Shown: positions 42,621 through 55,498, counted from the stretch's first letter. The stretch: DNA of 64,000 bases from Heliocybe sulcata (GCA_004369045.1 ML213505.1:1100752-1164751); one strand, 5' to 3'. The notes: generated by a model not told the origin, from the sequence alone. Translations and numbers: made by a program.

Positions 42621-45600
42621 CTATTGCGACTTCTGAAGGAAGGACTTGGAGACTGTGAACCGCTCGTAGAAGCCCTGTTCGATGACCTTGTAGGGTCCCA
42701 GACTCCGGGCCTTGATGTGGCACAAGGTGCGGCATGCGACGTCGAACGGGAAACGATTGTTCGGCTTGTGGATGTATGCATAAGAGGCTTTCAACTCCTC
42801 GAGGGACCTCTTCCTAAACACCTTCATGTGGTCCTTGGTGAGGTCTGTGGCGAATTTCCTGGACAGCTCCCGCAAAATGTCTTGCCGCTTCTCGATGTCC
42901 AAGTCTGTGAAAGTGACGCAGTCCCTGCTGTCCCTCCTGTCCCCCATAAGCCGCTCCTGCCTCTCCTTGGCTACACGTTCCACATGCTGCTTGATGGCCT
43001 CAAGATCTTCTTGCATGTGTGGAATTCCCCCGGCTCGGAGCTCCTGGGCTTTAGCCTCAGCCTCTCGCCAAGGTTCCTCCAGGGCTTCGTCAGTTCCAGA
43101 ATGGCGGGAGAAAAGGTTATCCACGTATTCGAGCCACTTGTTCTTCTCCTTCTTTGCCTCGTGGAGAATCTCGTCCATAATGTAGTGCTTCTTCCATGTT
43201 GGTGTCCCAGGTGGGATAAGACGTATGTCTTGACGAGGTTTATTCCACATCACTAACTTCTCACTTTCTTTCTCTGTCTGTGTCCACCGGGGTGGCGTCG
43301 AACTGAGTATCTGGCGGTGAGAAGTGATTATATCGTCTCTAACTTCGAGACCAGTTTTCGGAGCATCCAAGACGATGCCGGCCCTAGTGGCGTCAGCTAG
43401 GCCGTCATAATATTCATAATCAGAGATCAACATACATGTGCCCGAGCTGGATAGTTAGATCATGGTCGTATCCGTAGACATAGGCCGACTGGTAGTGCCA
43501 CATGGAGTACATCCCGACAAGCGGCGGGGTCTTGAGTGCCATCAAGAGGAAATTGTGTTGAGCATCCAGCCGATCGTCAAGCGTCTTCTTCTCCCTTAGA
43601 ACATCTGAGACCTTCATGGGGTTCTTCTTGACCCAAGCATCAATTTCAGCAGGAGGATCGAGGTACTTGAGATCGGCATTTTTGAAAGGATCCACCATGT
43701 CCTTTTGCCAGATCGCCACGACTTTGTCTCCGTCATAGTCCCCTAAAATGAGAAGCTAAGCTGGGCACAATGCAGGCGATGCACACATCGGATTACCTCC
43801 TCCGAGTTTCGATGCTAGATGGCGATAATCTTTGATGCTAAAGACTATCACGTCCACATAATCTCGGAGTTTCTCGTGGACAACAGCTTTGACCTGCACT
43901 TGGCGTTCAGTAAGGGCAACCGTAGACAACGGATGGTGGTGTCACCTTCTGAACATCGGTCGGTAGCTTACAGGGATTGCGCATCACCTGAGTGGAGCAT
44001 ACTTAGACGTCAGACCCTTTTGGAGCATCCAACGTACCAGAACGTCCCCAGTGATGAAGTCGGTCAGTTCATCACTGCCATCTGGAGGTAATAGGGAACG
44101 CTCAGAACATCTGATTTGAATCTCGCCTGGCTCCAGGACGCCGTGAGGATCTGGGTGGCTCAGCGGTTCAGCACTACTAGTGCTGGGACAGGGTGCTATC
44201 GTGCTTACCTGGAACAATCCATGCTCCGCAGGACATGGGTACCGTAAAGTTATATTTCGTTACATAGGTGTTGATTACTGTTTTCGCCACCTGTTTCAAC
44301 TTTTCGCGGAGAACGTGGCAGTCCCCTGGCCTGTACCCAGAGTCTATGAGAACCATACAAGTCTCTTCCAGAGCCGACGGACAACCGCTGATCTCATCTG
44401 CCCACCAGGCAGACGATCTCCCTCTGATAGCCTCGACTACGTCGATTAGCTCCTCGTCTTCCTCTTCCTCGTCTTCGTCCTTCTCGGCGTAACCACGAGC
44501 ACGAGCCTCGCCACCGGCCCATCGTGCTCGACGAGCAGCCAAGACTCCTTGAGCTAGGGCGAGCCATACGTGGTAAGGAGCATCCGGCCTATCCCAATCC
44601 GTGAGTGCCGTGACGCGGTCCTTCAAGCCGGAGACCATCAAGTTGATGAAAACCTGCGATGGCACTCCGTTCTCCCACATGTTAATGATGGTTTCTGCGG
44701 AGAGCCGTGCTTGAATCCTCATATGAGATGTCCGAAGGACATCTATAATGAGCAGAGCAGGATCGCATGCTTGTGCTTGGTCGTATTTGATTTTCTCCTG
44801 CGAGGGACGGATCCACATGGCTGGCTCTGGCGAACTGTTCTCCGCCTCACTGGGGTGGAGGAGAAGCAGACCCTAGCAGGACAAGTCAGCCCTCGCCAAG
44901 CGTCGTCGTACATTTACAGACCTTGGCGCCGCCTGGACGACCTTGCATCGCGGTCGGAGTAAAAGGAGTTCCTTTTAGTCTTCGCAGTATATTGAGGCCG
45001 GCGCGGTTTATCCAGCCGCACCCATCGCTCATCTCCATCCAGGATGGCGGCTTCGTCTCCCCAGAGTGCTGCTTCTGATAAGCAGGCCAATGAGGTGAAA
45101 CTGGGCCTATTATGAGCGTGATACCATGATATATCAGTGCACGTACTGTCTTCGGGGAGATGATGAATGTTCTGTGAAAGTAAACGAGGACCAGGCACGG
45201 AGTTGGACAAGCCGAGAGCCATGCGCTGCGCCCACTTCGCCATAGTCTACAAAGGACAATGAGCAGACGACAACGAGCAGCCAGGACAGTGACTCACCTG
45301 ATGTTGGTTTTGCGAAAGTGGATTGTGCCATTCTATGAACCTAGAGATGGACCACATACCCCCAGGCGGCATAACCACCCTCCCATCCGCAGTCACGATC
45401 TCGTCAGTCTGGAACAGGAATGCCGTCATTTCCTTCGCAAAATAGGCGCGGAAGACTCGGCCATGGAGGATAAAAGGATTTTTGAAGTATTCGACCAGCT
45501 TTCTGCCGCTCAGTTTGCTGTGACACTTGATGCTGAGAAACCGGGCGGAACCAAATCGACGTGCGAAGCGATTGGAAGACCCGAGTTTCGGCTGCTCCAG

Positions 45601-47207
45601 CACGATTTGCCAATCTTCCCTCAGTCTCGCAACAAAATGGACTTTCCCGCCGTACCACTCGTCCTCTCTGTTTCCGCCCCCCAGACAGCCGTATGGATCA
45701 TTCTTCAGTGCTTGTTCCTCCTTGTCAAGCTCCGGCCAGGGTACCTAGGCCTTCATGAGCGAGCAGGTCGGAGATGTTAAGAGTAACAAACCTTGACTGC
45801 ATCTTCCTTGGCAAAGGCCAACGTGGAGAGCTCATGGCGCTCTGCCGCCGTCCCAAGAATATTCTGTGCGAGCAATTGGAAGGTCTTCGGCGCGATGTGG
45901 GTATTGGCATCTGGTTTAGGGCAGCTCTTATGCTCGAGATCGTCCAACCATGGGATTTGGATAAGGCCGTAGTCTATTCTATCCTTTTGTCCATGTGGAG
46001 AGCGTTTCACGAGGCCCACGATGGTCATGAAACGGGCGATCTCCCACTGGACTCCGATTGAGAACCCCCTCGCAGCGAATAATTGTTGATACTGGGCATT
46101 GTGAGCCTATCGGAAGGCATGAGTCCCAGGCCGCAGAAGGAACTTTACAGAGCACTTACGATGACCACGGGCTTACAAGGGGGTGACTTGTCATCTATGA
46201 GACATGGTTCCTGTCTAAGTCGGACAGCCCTTGCGACTGAAGGGCCGGGAGAGTCGTCCCTGCCTTTCCTCTTTTGCAAAATGGTAGAAGTAGGAGCTGA
46301 GAGGGTCCTTGGCCGAGAGGGTCCGACCTTTGCGTTTGAACTGGAAGATGTCCCGACTGTTCGACTATCAGCATCTCATATGGACAATCCCAGTGACAAG
46401 CAGGGCTCACATGACTTGGACTTGGTGAATGCGGCGTTCGGGACAGACGCTTTCGTTGATGTTGTTGCACGGTCTGATCCTGCGACATACAGATCAGTAC
46501 ACGATATATGATTTTGATCCTCCATTTTACCCGTCCTATCAAGTACTCTTGAGGATGACGATTCGGACGACTCTGCGGAACTGGCAGGTTCTGTTGCTAT
46601 CGCCGAATCTGGTCATCAAGGGAGGGTAGGATCAGTCAGCATCTGGAGGCCTTTCTACCGACATACCCGTCGTATTCGAAGAGGCATTCGAAGAGGGTTG
46701 GATTGGCATGGTCTCGGTTTTCACAGAAGCCAGTACTGAAATGAACGAAGTTAGCAGTCTTGACGTGATGCGGTCGGCGATCTGGTTCTGTATGTGTTAG
46801 ACGTACGGTCTTGGATAGCACCTTCAAAGAAGCTCTCATCTGGAAGGTCGCCATACCATCCCTGACACGTGTGTTGGCGTAAGTCCTGAATGGTGCGAGG
46901 ACAGAACGATCACTACCTGGGACGCGGAACTATGGCGAGACAAGGCTTTCGGATCTGCGATAGGGATTTCTGCTACATCTTCATCATCTTCAATGACAAT
47001 CACTTCATTTACGTCCGCTAATTCCTTTTCGTTGTCGCCCGCCTCGAGTCTCAGTTCATCTTATGAAGCGTTGTTAATTGAAGATCTTGCACGACGCGGA
47101 TATTCCAAACACTTGCCTTCGTCGCAAAAAGCATTCTCAAATGCTTGCAATTCCGAATCTGAGATATCAGACACGCGATCGAATTCAAACAAATCATCCG
47201 CGACCAT
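42621..47207 (-). CDS. RNA-dependent RNA polymerase of the RNAi (quelling) pathway
   Basis: A large multi-exon host gene from a likely ATG at 47207 (MVADDLFEFDRVSDISDSEL) to the stop at 42621, well over 1,000 residues. Diagnostic blocks are PPGGMWSISRFIEW, MAKWAQRMALGLSNSVPG, EMGDGCGWINRAGLNIL, IRPSQEKIKYDQAQACDP, CGAWIVP, then DPHGVLEPGEIQIRC, FITGDVLVLRNPC and the catalytic ASKLGGGDYDGDKVVAIWQK, with the three Asp of DYDGD present. This is the cellular RdRP family (QDE-1/RDR), which makes dsRNA from aberrant transcripts for Dicer. The 5' end needs a very short intron (33-36 bases) to pass a stop, so the exact N-terminus is uncertain. Acidic and low-complexity text sits between residues 40 and 90. 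Confidence 0.92.
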
Positions 47208-48822
47208 TTTGGATCGCGGAATAGAACACGATAGTCTGCCCACTGGAAATGAACCTGAGCTGGTAACAGAATCCTAGAAAGTGAAATTGCTAGATCCAAT
47301 ATCGGTTTTATATCCTCGTATAGAACAAGCAAGCGGGAGGTTAGGGAGCCGAGCGCAGAGATGCTTCCACTGAACAAGACGCGTTAAGTGCCATCAGATC
47401 AGGATAGCACGTGCGCCGCGTTGTGGACGCTAATAGGCGTAATTCGGTGATCCGGGCAGTGGTGGCGGTGGCTGCAAGAATGATCCGCTTCGAGATGGTC
47501 TTTCTCAGCGCCGAGCAGATTGAATTTGTTCGCTAGGGCGCTTGAGCCGCTGCATATAGTGGGTTCCAAATATTCATCCAGTTCTACTCATCTCTATGAC
47601 CACAGGACACAGACTCCAGGCCGTTGTGCGGATGGCTCTGGTCTATGGGCAAAACGAAAGAACCTTAGGAAAAAAGAAAGTGGAATAGCGCCAAAAGGAA
47701 CGAGAGGAACTGAGAAAGCAGCCCCTAGACAGTTCATTGCATTTCAGCCCATCTAGGCGCGCCTACAACTCAATATACGCAGTTGGCGTCATGGAGTCCA
47801 TGCCGCAGCTCTCGTCAAGTCGGTCCCGTATCTCGGCGGTGCCATGAAGTCTGTGAGCTTCATTACCAAACTTCCTGCCGCACGAAGCCCATCGACTCAC
47901 GGGATTTAAAACGCGCTCGTCACCTACCGTGCTGGCTGGGATCCGAGGATCTAGAGTCGCAGCCTTCAATCATACCGCCACCGTGCCTGGGCAGCCACTC
48001 CCTGGTTACAAGCTCTGCTCCTCCTGCTGAAATCAGGCACCGAACGGCACAGGAGCAAATCTTCGGCCTACCCGTCAGCTATTCATAGCCACCGGATTGA
48101 CCGAAGATTCGAACGGCGCTCTCTTCTCTCCGATCACAAATTACTGCAATGGGGTCTAACTTAGCGCTTATTTGTCTCTGGGCGCTTCCTCTCCTGGCTT
48201 GCTACTGAGATGCTGTGTCGTCAGTGAAACGTCACGCGAGAAATCCACCCTGGGATTACTGCCTACGGCAGACTGATTTCTCGCGTGCTCGGTCAGTAGA
48301 CAGAAAACAAGAAATCGGTCAGAGGAAGATATTCACTGCTGGCTCCGATTTCTCGTGGGGTGGGGGGGGGAGCTTCGGTCCTGCAAGACCCAGCGGGTCA
48401 CGTGACAGGTTTAGGGCAGGCCTGGTCGCACTCAAGAGCCACAACGGCAAGTCCGAGCGAAAGTGTGGCGCGACCAGACAGCAGGACCGAAGACCGAGTG
48501 CTGGGATAGTTCCGCCTGACGCCGCAGTCTCGAAAACTAAACCTCCAGCACTGCCAAGACAAAGGGACGTGGTGGGTGGGCAAAGAAAATCGTAGGCCGA
48601 CGAGGACGACGAGAAGGCTATGCGTAAACCGGGACGCGACGCGTCCTACCCAGAAAATCATCACTGACTAAGCATCCTGCGTGGCAAGCACTCCCACGCC
48701 TCATCGTTCGCAAGCTCACTTGTGAGGCGTGTACAACTATATTAACCACTCTGACGGCATTAAGACTCACTTTCCCACTGTAGCGGCTTCGCGATACCAG
48801 TGCAAATTCTGAGGCTCCAGCT
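47208..48822. other. Non-coding region with inverted repeats between RdRP and acyl-CoA synthetase
   Basis: About 1.6 kb between divergent starts. Plus-strand open frames of 78-126 codons show no domain. The region has a G-run (48360-48371) and a CACGTG at 48400..48405. It also carries the inverted repeats listed separately. Promoters for both neighbours should lie here. Confidence 0.45.
48233..48353. repeat. Pair of adjacent inverted repeats with a GAAATC core
   Basis: CACGCGAGAAATC at 48233..48245 is matched by its exact reverse complement at 48275..48287 (13-base arms, 29-base loop). A second pair, AGAAATCGG at 48310..48318 and its reverse complement at 48345..48353, follows at once. All four arms share GAAATC/GATTTC, so other pairings are possible too. 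No open frame or known RNA family is recognised. Confidence 0.6.
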
Positions 48823-51717
48823 ATGTCTTGGATACCGTGGCCGGACAAGCTTGACTATACGAAGCAAGCTGTTGAAGTCCCGGGTACGAAGCAGCCTGGT
48901 CAGACAGGTAAGGTGGCCTCTTCGCGCGTCCGACCTATCAAAACTAACAAGTCGGTCGTGATCGCCAGCGCACTATCGCAATGGTAAGTGACGGACTCCG
49001 CGCTGCTGTGGCATGCGGTTCAGATGCTCATACAGGGCTATGGGGTCTTATGCAACATTCCCCCGACTCTTTTACAACCCTCCCCGAGGTGTTCGACATC
49101 GGGTTTGCCAAATCTAGCAAACAGCCCTTCCTCGGCCACCGCCCAATGGTCTCCTCTCCCGGAGCCGCCCCGGTACATGCAAATCACTACATGTGGCAGA
49201 CCTACGAGGAAGTCGACAGACGAAGGAGGGCTATCGGAAGTGCCCTGCACAGGTTGTTTGAGAGCGGGAGGCTAGGCGATAGAGAGGGGATGGATACTGT
49301 GGGCATATGGAGTCGGAATAGGCCTGGTAAGTCGCACTCGGCATTTGAATTGGCGTACGTGACTGAATTGGTGGGTGGAGACTGGGTGATTGTCGACTTG
49401 GCGCTCCATGCGTACAAAAAGGTCGGTGTAAGCCTGTATGATACGCTTGGCAAGGATTCGGTCGGTGAGTGCGTGCATAGTCAGAGGCTTGTATGTATGC
49501 GTCATGAGAATTTACCGTCACACAGAGTACATGTAAGTGCTCTGGACTTCTGTAAGTACTCACACTGAATTGAGTTTTGCTATTGCGTAGCCTGAACCAC
49601 GCTTCGATATCCATCCTTTTCCTTTCATCCGATCACATTCCCTCGATCCTCAAGGCGTCTAAGCGCCTTCCGCTCCTGAAAGCCATCGTCTCGCTCGACT
49701 CTCTGCAAGACGACCCGGGCTTCGTGCTCAAGGCATGGGCGGAAGACGCAGGAATCATTCTCTTCGAACTCAGCGAGCGTGCGTGGCGCCCTTGCATTCC
49801 ACTATCCAGCTTAATGACATTGCACAGTCGAGAAGGATGGGAACGCCGCTCTGGTGGAGCCCGTGCCTGTCACAAAGGACGATGTCGCGTGCGTTTGCTA
49901 TACCTCCGTACGTGGCCTGTCGTCTCCGTTATCTCGAGGCACTGACGGTCCACAAGGGGACGACGAGCACTCCGAAAGGTCAGACCACATGGTATTGATG
50001 ATAGCGCCATGTCTGAGACTTACGCAGGTGTGATACTGACGCATGGTAACATGGCCGCTGTGACGCGCACGAACATGTACGGCAATTCCTTCCCTGGCGG
50101 TAAAGGACGGATGCTTTCCTACCTCCCGCTGGCGCACATCTACGAGGTTAGTCTACTTCCATAAAATAGCCATATTGTCGTCTTAATGACGAGGTGTAGC
50201 GGATCTGTCAATACTTTGTTGTAGTCTCCGGAGGGTGCATCGGCTTCTCGACGAACGACCCCTTGAAGCTCCTCGCCGATCTGCAGCTCTTCAAGCCGAA
50301 CTTCTTTCCCTCTGTACCGCGGGTGCTCAATCGCGTTTACCAGAGCGCGATGATGGTTGCGCAAGTCCCAGGAGCTAGGGGGAGGCTGTTTAGGGAGGCT
50401 GTGCGGAGGAAGCTTGAGGTTCTCAGGACGACGGGGGAAAATGGGTGGGGGATATGGGATGTGTTGGTGTTTAGGAAGGTGAGTGCGATGTTTGTAGCAA
50501 CGTGGTGTGCGGTAAGCTTATGGTATGGTGTATTCTACAGATTCAGGCAGTTCTTGGGGGGAACGTCGCCATGATCACTTGCGGGTCTGCACCCATCGCG
50601 CCGGACGTCATGAATTTCCTACGGATAGCACTAAGCTGCGACGTTATCGAGGGTGAGCTCACGCCTACTCGACAGTACACTTCTCGCTGAGCTCTCCTCA
50701 AGGTTACGGCATGACGGAGAACTGCGGCACCTGCCTACGTGTGTGGCCGAAGGACCCGCAGTCGAGCGGGAGTGTCGGACCCCCGCAGCCGTGCAATGAG
50801 ATAAAGCTTGTGGACGTGCCTGCGATGGGGTATACGGCCGAGGACAAACCGAATCCGCGCGGCGAGATTTGTGTGAGGGGAATCAACTGTTTTCGGGAGT
50901 ACCTTAAAGGCGTGTCATGTCTCTTTGATTTGCAGCAGGCACGGATTCTGATGATCAATGTGTATAGACGAGAAGAACACGAGGGAGACGATGGATGGAG
51001 AGGGGTGGCTCCATTCAGGGGACGTCGGCGAGATGGACGCGTGTGGGCGGTTTAAGATTATTGACCGAGTCAAGGTGGTTTTACACTCCCCAGATTCCCT
51101 CCTTCCAACCTACTCAATGCCAACATACTGATTCTTGAGATGGTGACCGCGTCAGAACATTATGAAGCTCGCGCAAGGCGAATACGTCGCGCTTGAGAAG
51201 ATCGAGAACCTGTACAGTGCGTCGCCAGTGGCGCTGCAAATCTTCGTCCACGGCGACTCGCTTCAGTCATATTTGGTTGGCGTCGTGGTGCCGGACCCAG
51301 TGCAACTGGCGGCTATCGCGGCTGCTGTGTTGGGGGCGGACGGGAAGGTGGTGCTTGAGGAGGCGGCGAGGGACGGGAGGGTGGGTGCCGCTATATTAGC
51401 GGAGCTGGATAAGGAGGCGAGGAAGAATGGGTTAAAGGGGTAAGATGTGCTGCGTGGTTAAAGCAGAGTTGAAGCTGAGAAAAAATTATAGGTTTGAGAC
51501 GCTGAAAAGAATACATGTTACGCTAGACCCTTTCACTGTGGACAACAATTGCCTGACGCCGACGCTGAAGATTCGACGGTGAGCCCTCCGTTCCAGATCC
51601 CAGCGAGTGTTGTTAATAATAAGCTTATACAGGAGAGACGCGTATAACAAATACAAGGCGGAGCTGGACGGCTTGTATGCGTTGGGAGAGCCGGGACTGA
51701 TGCCGACGAAGCTGTAG
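48823..51717 (+). CDS. Long-chain fatty-acid-CoA ligase (FAA type)
   Basis: Starts at ATG 48823 ([20 protein letters not shown]) and has many short exons, about 680-700 residues. The AMP-binding motif is [19 protein letters not shown], followed by [79 protein letters not shown] and [20 protein letters not shown], which is the fatty acyl-CoA synthetase signature. It activates fatty acids with ATP and CoA. The last residues are PTKL; TKL is a weak variant of the peroxisomal PTS1 tripeptide, so a peroxisomal form like yeast Faa2 is possible but unproven. Confidence 0.92.
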
Positions 51718-52116
51718 TTGCTGAGTCCAGCTGCTGCGATTGCGTGGGTGAGGCTTGTAGCGTGTGTTTCTCAGTGTTGGCGGTGGATTGGACGGTCTGC
51801 TGATGAGACGGATGCTGGACTGGGCTGCAGGCTCTGACAAAGGATAACAAGGCCTAGAGGTGTCTAAGTTGGACTGCGGTGTGGTGCGATGGATCGGCCT
51901 TCGAAATTTTGATATTGCTGCTGTCTGGGCAGGGGATTTGCGATAAATGTGAGGTAGATAAAGATAAAGACTTTCGGCACGAGTAGCATAGGATGCATGG
52001 AGCTATTTATTATTATTTCTTGGACGGATGTTACAGACGCGCAGTTTGGGCGCAGTTGCAGTTGTGAGAGTACGGAGATCGATATATCGCAACGCGGAGA
52101 ACGTACAGATGGATGA
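51718..52116. other. Gap between convergent FAA-type and GMF1 genes
   Basis: These 399 bases should hold both 3' ends. A 105-codon minus-strand frame near 51533-51850 overlaps the FAA-type 3' end and lacks motifs. Nothing else is seen. Confidence 0.4.
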
Positions 52117-52684
52117 CTAGAGCAGTTTGGCGTCGATGGTCTGCTTTGTCAGGCCCTCTGCGCCGTCTCGTACCTCGATTACCTTGCTCACGTCCGCCTA
52201 ATTAGGGAGAGTAAGCGCGGATCGGGTATTAAATAAAGCGACGGACTGTGGTCTGGAAATCGAGAAAGGCAGAGGCGTGGAGGGTGAGGAGGCCGATCTC
52301 GCTGGATGTCGGGGCCCAGTTGATGAGGACGAGGGGGAAGGACTTGCGGCCATCGCTGTGGACAAGCTCGTAGGAGAGGACGACGTAGCGCGGAGAGTTT
52401 TCCGGGAGTTCTGGAAGAGGATACGTGGGTGCGATTAGAGCGCGGAGAGGAGGGGAATTCACCCTCTGCTAGATCCTCCGGGGAGATGTCGTCGAATGTC
52501 TCGACCTCCTCCATGATCAGCTTCTGCTTGTTGACGCGGACGACGATGGCGGCGCTGCCTGCATTTCTACGGGCAAAGCGGAACTTGCGGAGGGAATCCT
52601 TGAGCGACTGGGGAATGTCGACTGTGTGGGACTAGTAAATGCGTTGAGGGCAGCAGCGAGCAGACTGGCAGGGCGACTGACCAT
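52117..52684 (-). CDS. GMF1: Glia maturation factor-like ADF-H protein (GMF1/AIM7)
   Basis: Four exons, 52684..52682, 52631..52463, 52410..52247 and 52197..52117, give 138 residues. The first coding exon is the ATG alone, as often seen in cofilin-fold genes. The ADF-H domain reads SHTVDIPQSLKDSLRKFRFA, AAIVVRVNKQKLIMEEVETF, DDISPEDLAEELPENSPRY, VVLSYELVHSDGRKSFPLVL and INWAPTSSEIGLLTLHASAF. GMF binds Arp2/3 and debranches actin filaments rather than binding actin as cofilin does. The junction giving AEELPENS was chosen because reading through the intron destroys the fold. Confidence 0.93.
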
Positions 52685-53127
52685 GATGCTGGTAGTGAAT
52701 CCCAGATAAGATAAGTTGGAGGTTACTGCATGATAGTGATACTCGGGGTTACGTAATTAATCTCCGGCAACTCCCGGTTAGAAGGTGGTGAGAAGTGGTA
52801 TAAAACCGTAGTATATCGAGCGATATTTGCTGTGAACCGACTCAAAGACGGTTGTTTTTTAGGTGCAGTAATATGCCTAATTATTATGCGCAAGTACATA
52901 CAATAAATATGGAAAGATGATCATGAGCCAACCCGATTTTTATCTTATTTTATTTATCATTTTCCATGATTGACATCATTATCCAGCCAGATAAGCGCGT
53001 AGCTGCGGATATCGCCAGGAACTAAGTTATCCGCGTTGCAGTCGTTCCGCTCGGCTGCAATCTCATTCATGCTTTTCATAAATCTCCAGCTGCGTATGAG
53101 AACCTTCTAGCTTCCTCTCCCCTCGAC
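52685..53127. other. AT-rich intergenic region between GMF1 and the MFS gene
   Basis: About 440 bases between divergent starts. Bases 52850-52980 are strongly AT-rich (runs such as ATTTTATTTATCATTTT), unlike the rest of the window. It probably contains both promoters; no gene is seen. Confidence 0.45.
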
Positions 53128-55498
53128 ATGTCTCGTCCTCGCCCACAACTGAGCAAGTCCCGCTCGCGTCTCCGCCCCGGACTTGGCTCGCGTGCACAGT
53201 CCCGCTCGTCCGTCTCGTCCCAGCCCTATCTCCCAGACGGTCCGGCCGACCTCATTCTTCCCGACGGTCCAGTAAACGAGGAAACCGCAGAGCTTCTGCA
53301 CGAGTTCATCCACCCTCACGGCCATGGCGCCGAAGAGACACTCGTCGAGGAGCTGCCTGCTGCGGAGGCGGAAGGCGAGCCTGAGGATCCCGAGGACGAG
53401 GAAATAGTAAGGGAGTGGGAGCAGCGCAAGCACTTGCCCTGGTGGAAGAGGCCCTCTGCGTACTGGTATGTCATCGGCGCACCATCGTACTAGGCGTCAC
53501 TAACTGTGGTATTGTCTAGGTTCCTTGCCATGGTGCCCTTCTCATCCCTAACCATGTCGGCAACTATTGCACCGAGGATTGAGATATTCACCCGCATCGC
53601 TTGCAAAGCTCATAAGCCCGAGTACACCAGCCATGGCCCAGCTGATGCTGGCATCTTCCTTCCCAGTGCTGTCCACTCCCGTCCGCACGATAACTTTGAT
53701 CGCCTGCTCAATGGCACGCTCGAATATACCCCTAGTGAAGGGCAAGTGTCCGTAGCATATACCCCAGCCGATTTGGAACTCTACAGGAAAGAGCAGGAGC
53801 TCTGCGCGAGCGACCCAGTTGTCCAAGCCGCTGTCGCGAAGCTCGCCACAGGTCGGACTACTGTACCACTGTCGTCTGTATCTTATTAACGTTCCCTCAG
53901 TGACCACTGCGACTATGGGCATCCTTGGGTTCGTCACCACTGCCTGGTGGGGCTCGGTAAGTTCTACATCGTATTCTCACATGAGCACTTCCTAATGCCC
54001 TATGCAGGTCTCGGACAGACAGGGCCGCGTCTTCGTCTTGCGCTTCACCGTCCTGGGCCTCCTCGTCCAGATGTGCAACTTCATCTTTGTCGCGCACTAC
54101 TCACAGCACATCCCCGGCGGGTACTGGTGGCTCCTCGTGAGCGCGGTCGTCGAGGGCCTGTTCGGCGGCATCACGACTGCCGCGGCGGCCACGCACGCCT
54201 ACATCGCCGACTGCACCCCGCCCGCCTCGCGCTCCCGGCTCTTCTCCCTCCAGCTCGGCCTCCTCTTCTGCGGCACCGCCATCGGGCCCTCGCTAGGCGG
54301 CCTTCTCGTGCGCTTCACGCAGGACCTCCTGTCTTTGTTCTATATCGCGCTCTTCGTCGATGTCCTCTACGCGGCGACAGTGTGGTTTGTCATCCCCGAG
54401 TCGCTCACTGAAACAGAGATGCGAGTGAACGCGGAGCGGCATCGGAGGAGGGGCGAGGAGGGGAAGAAGGGGTGGTGGGTGGTGAGCCTGCTCAGCCCAC
54501 TGAGCGTGTTTGTGCCGGTGAGGAAAGAGAAGGGTAAGGGGAGGGACTGGAATCTGATGCTTGTGGCGGGGGCCTTCGGGTTGGTGATTCTGAATTTTGT
54601 GAGTGCTGGCGTCAGTGAGGGGGGAAGAAGGGCTGATGGTGTGCTTGCAGGGCGGCATCACATACAAGTTCCAGTATGCGGCGAGCACGTACCATTGGGG
54701 TTCCGAGGCTGTGAGTGGGAACTACTTTGCAAGGACACCGACTGATGGGGGCAATGCGTCTTTAGCTCGGGTACTGGCTGAGTCTCGTTGGCGCCTCACG
54801 TGCCGTGCACCTTACTGTACTACTACCCAGTATGTGTTCTTCTCATTTCGCCACGAGTTAACCCTGACGCCTCGGCCACAGTTCTCATCCACCTCTTCAA
54901 GCCCCAACCACCCGCTATCCAGCTGCCCACCGCCCCGGACGAGCCGCTCTCCCCATCCGGCCCCGCGCCCAAACCGCCCGCGACACCCGCATTTGACCTG
55001 CTCGTCGCGCGCGCATCGCTCTTCATGGACGTCATCGCCTACTCACTGATGCCGCTCGCGCCGACGGGGCGTGCATTCACCGCATTATCGGTATTTGGCT
55101 CCTTCGGCGCAGGGTTCGGGCCCGCGGCGCAGTCGCTCGCGCTCGAGATCTACACGCGGCAGGGCGGGCGCGAGACGGGGCGGCTGTTTGGCGCGTGGAG
55201 TGTCGTACAGGTCGTCGCAAGCCAGGTCATCGGGCCCGCGCTGTACGGCGTGACGTACATGCGCACAGTGGAGACGGTGCCCGCAGCGATCTTCTGGGTG
55301 AGTGCGGCGGGGGTGCTGGGGAGCTTTGGGTTGTTGATGTTTATCCGGCTGCCTGCGGATGGGGCAGAGGGCGATGTGGAGGAGGCGGCGGAGAGAGTCG
55401 GCGTTGGGAGGGAGGCCACACTTGTAGATGAGGAGGAGGATAGGGGGAGGAAGGCGAAGGCGAAGAGTGTTGTCGCTTCAGCGAGCGACAGTGCTTGA
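53128..55498 (+). CDS. Major facilitator superfamily transporter (Tet/TCR-like)
   Basis: Starts at ATG 53128 (MSRPRPQLSKSRSRLRPGLG) with a basic then acidic cytosolic N-terminus of about 110 residues. Transmembrane segments follow, beginning SAYWFLAMVPFSSLTMSATI. The MFS motif region reads TTAWWGSVSDRQGRVFVLRF (motif A, with SDRxGR). Later come HAYIADCTPPASRSRLFSLQ, GLLFCGTAIGPSLGGLLVRF and, in the C-terminal half, GRAFTALSVFGSFGAGFGPA and RLFGAWSVVQVVASQVIGPA. About 640 residues with twelve predicted helices and a long central loop. It resembles the tetracycline-resistance-like and hippocampus-abundant-transcript group; the substrate is unknown. The third quarter is very GC-rich. Confidence 0.85.

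Noticed and set aside
42393-43256. Plus-strand 287-codon open frame
   Set aside because: Antisense to the last exon of the RNA-dependent RNA polymerase.
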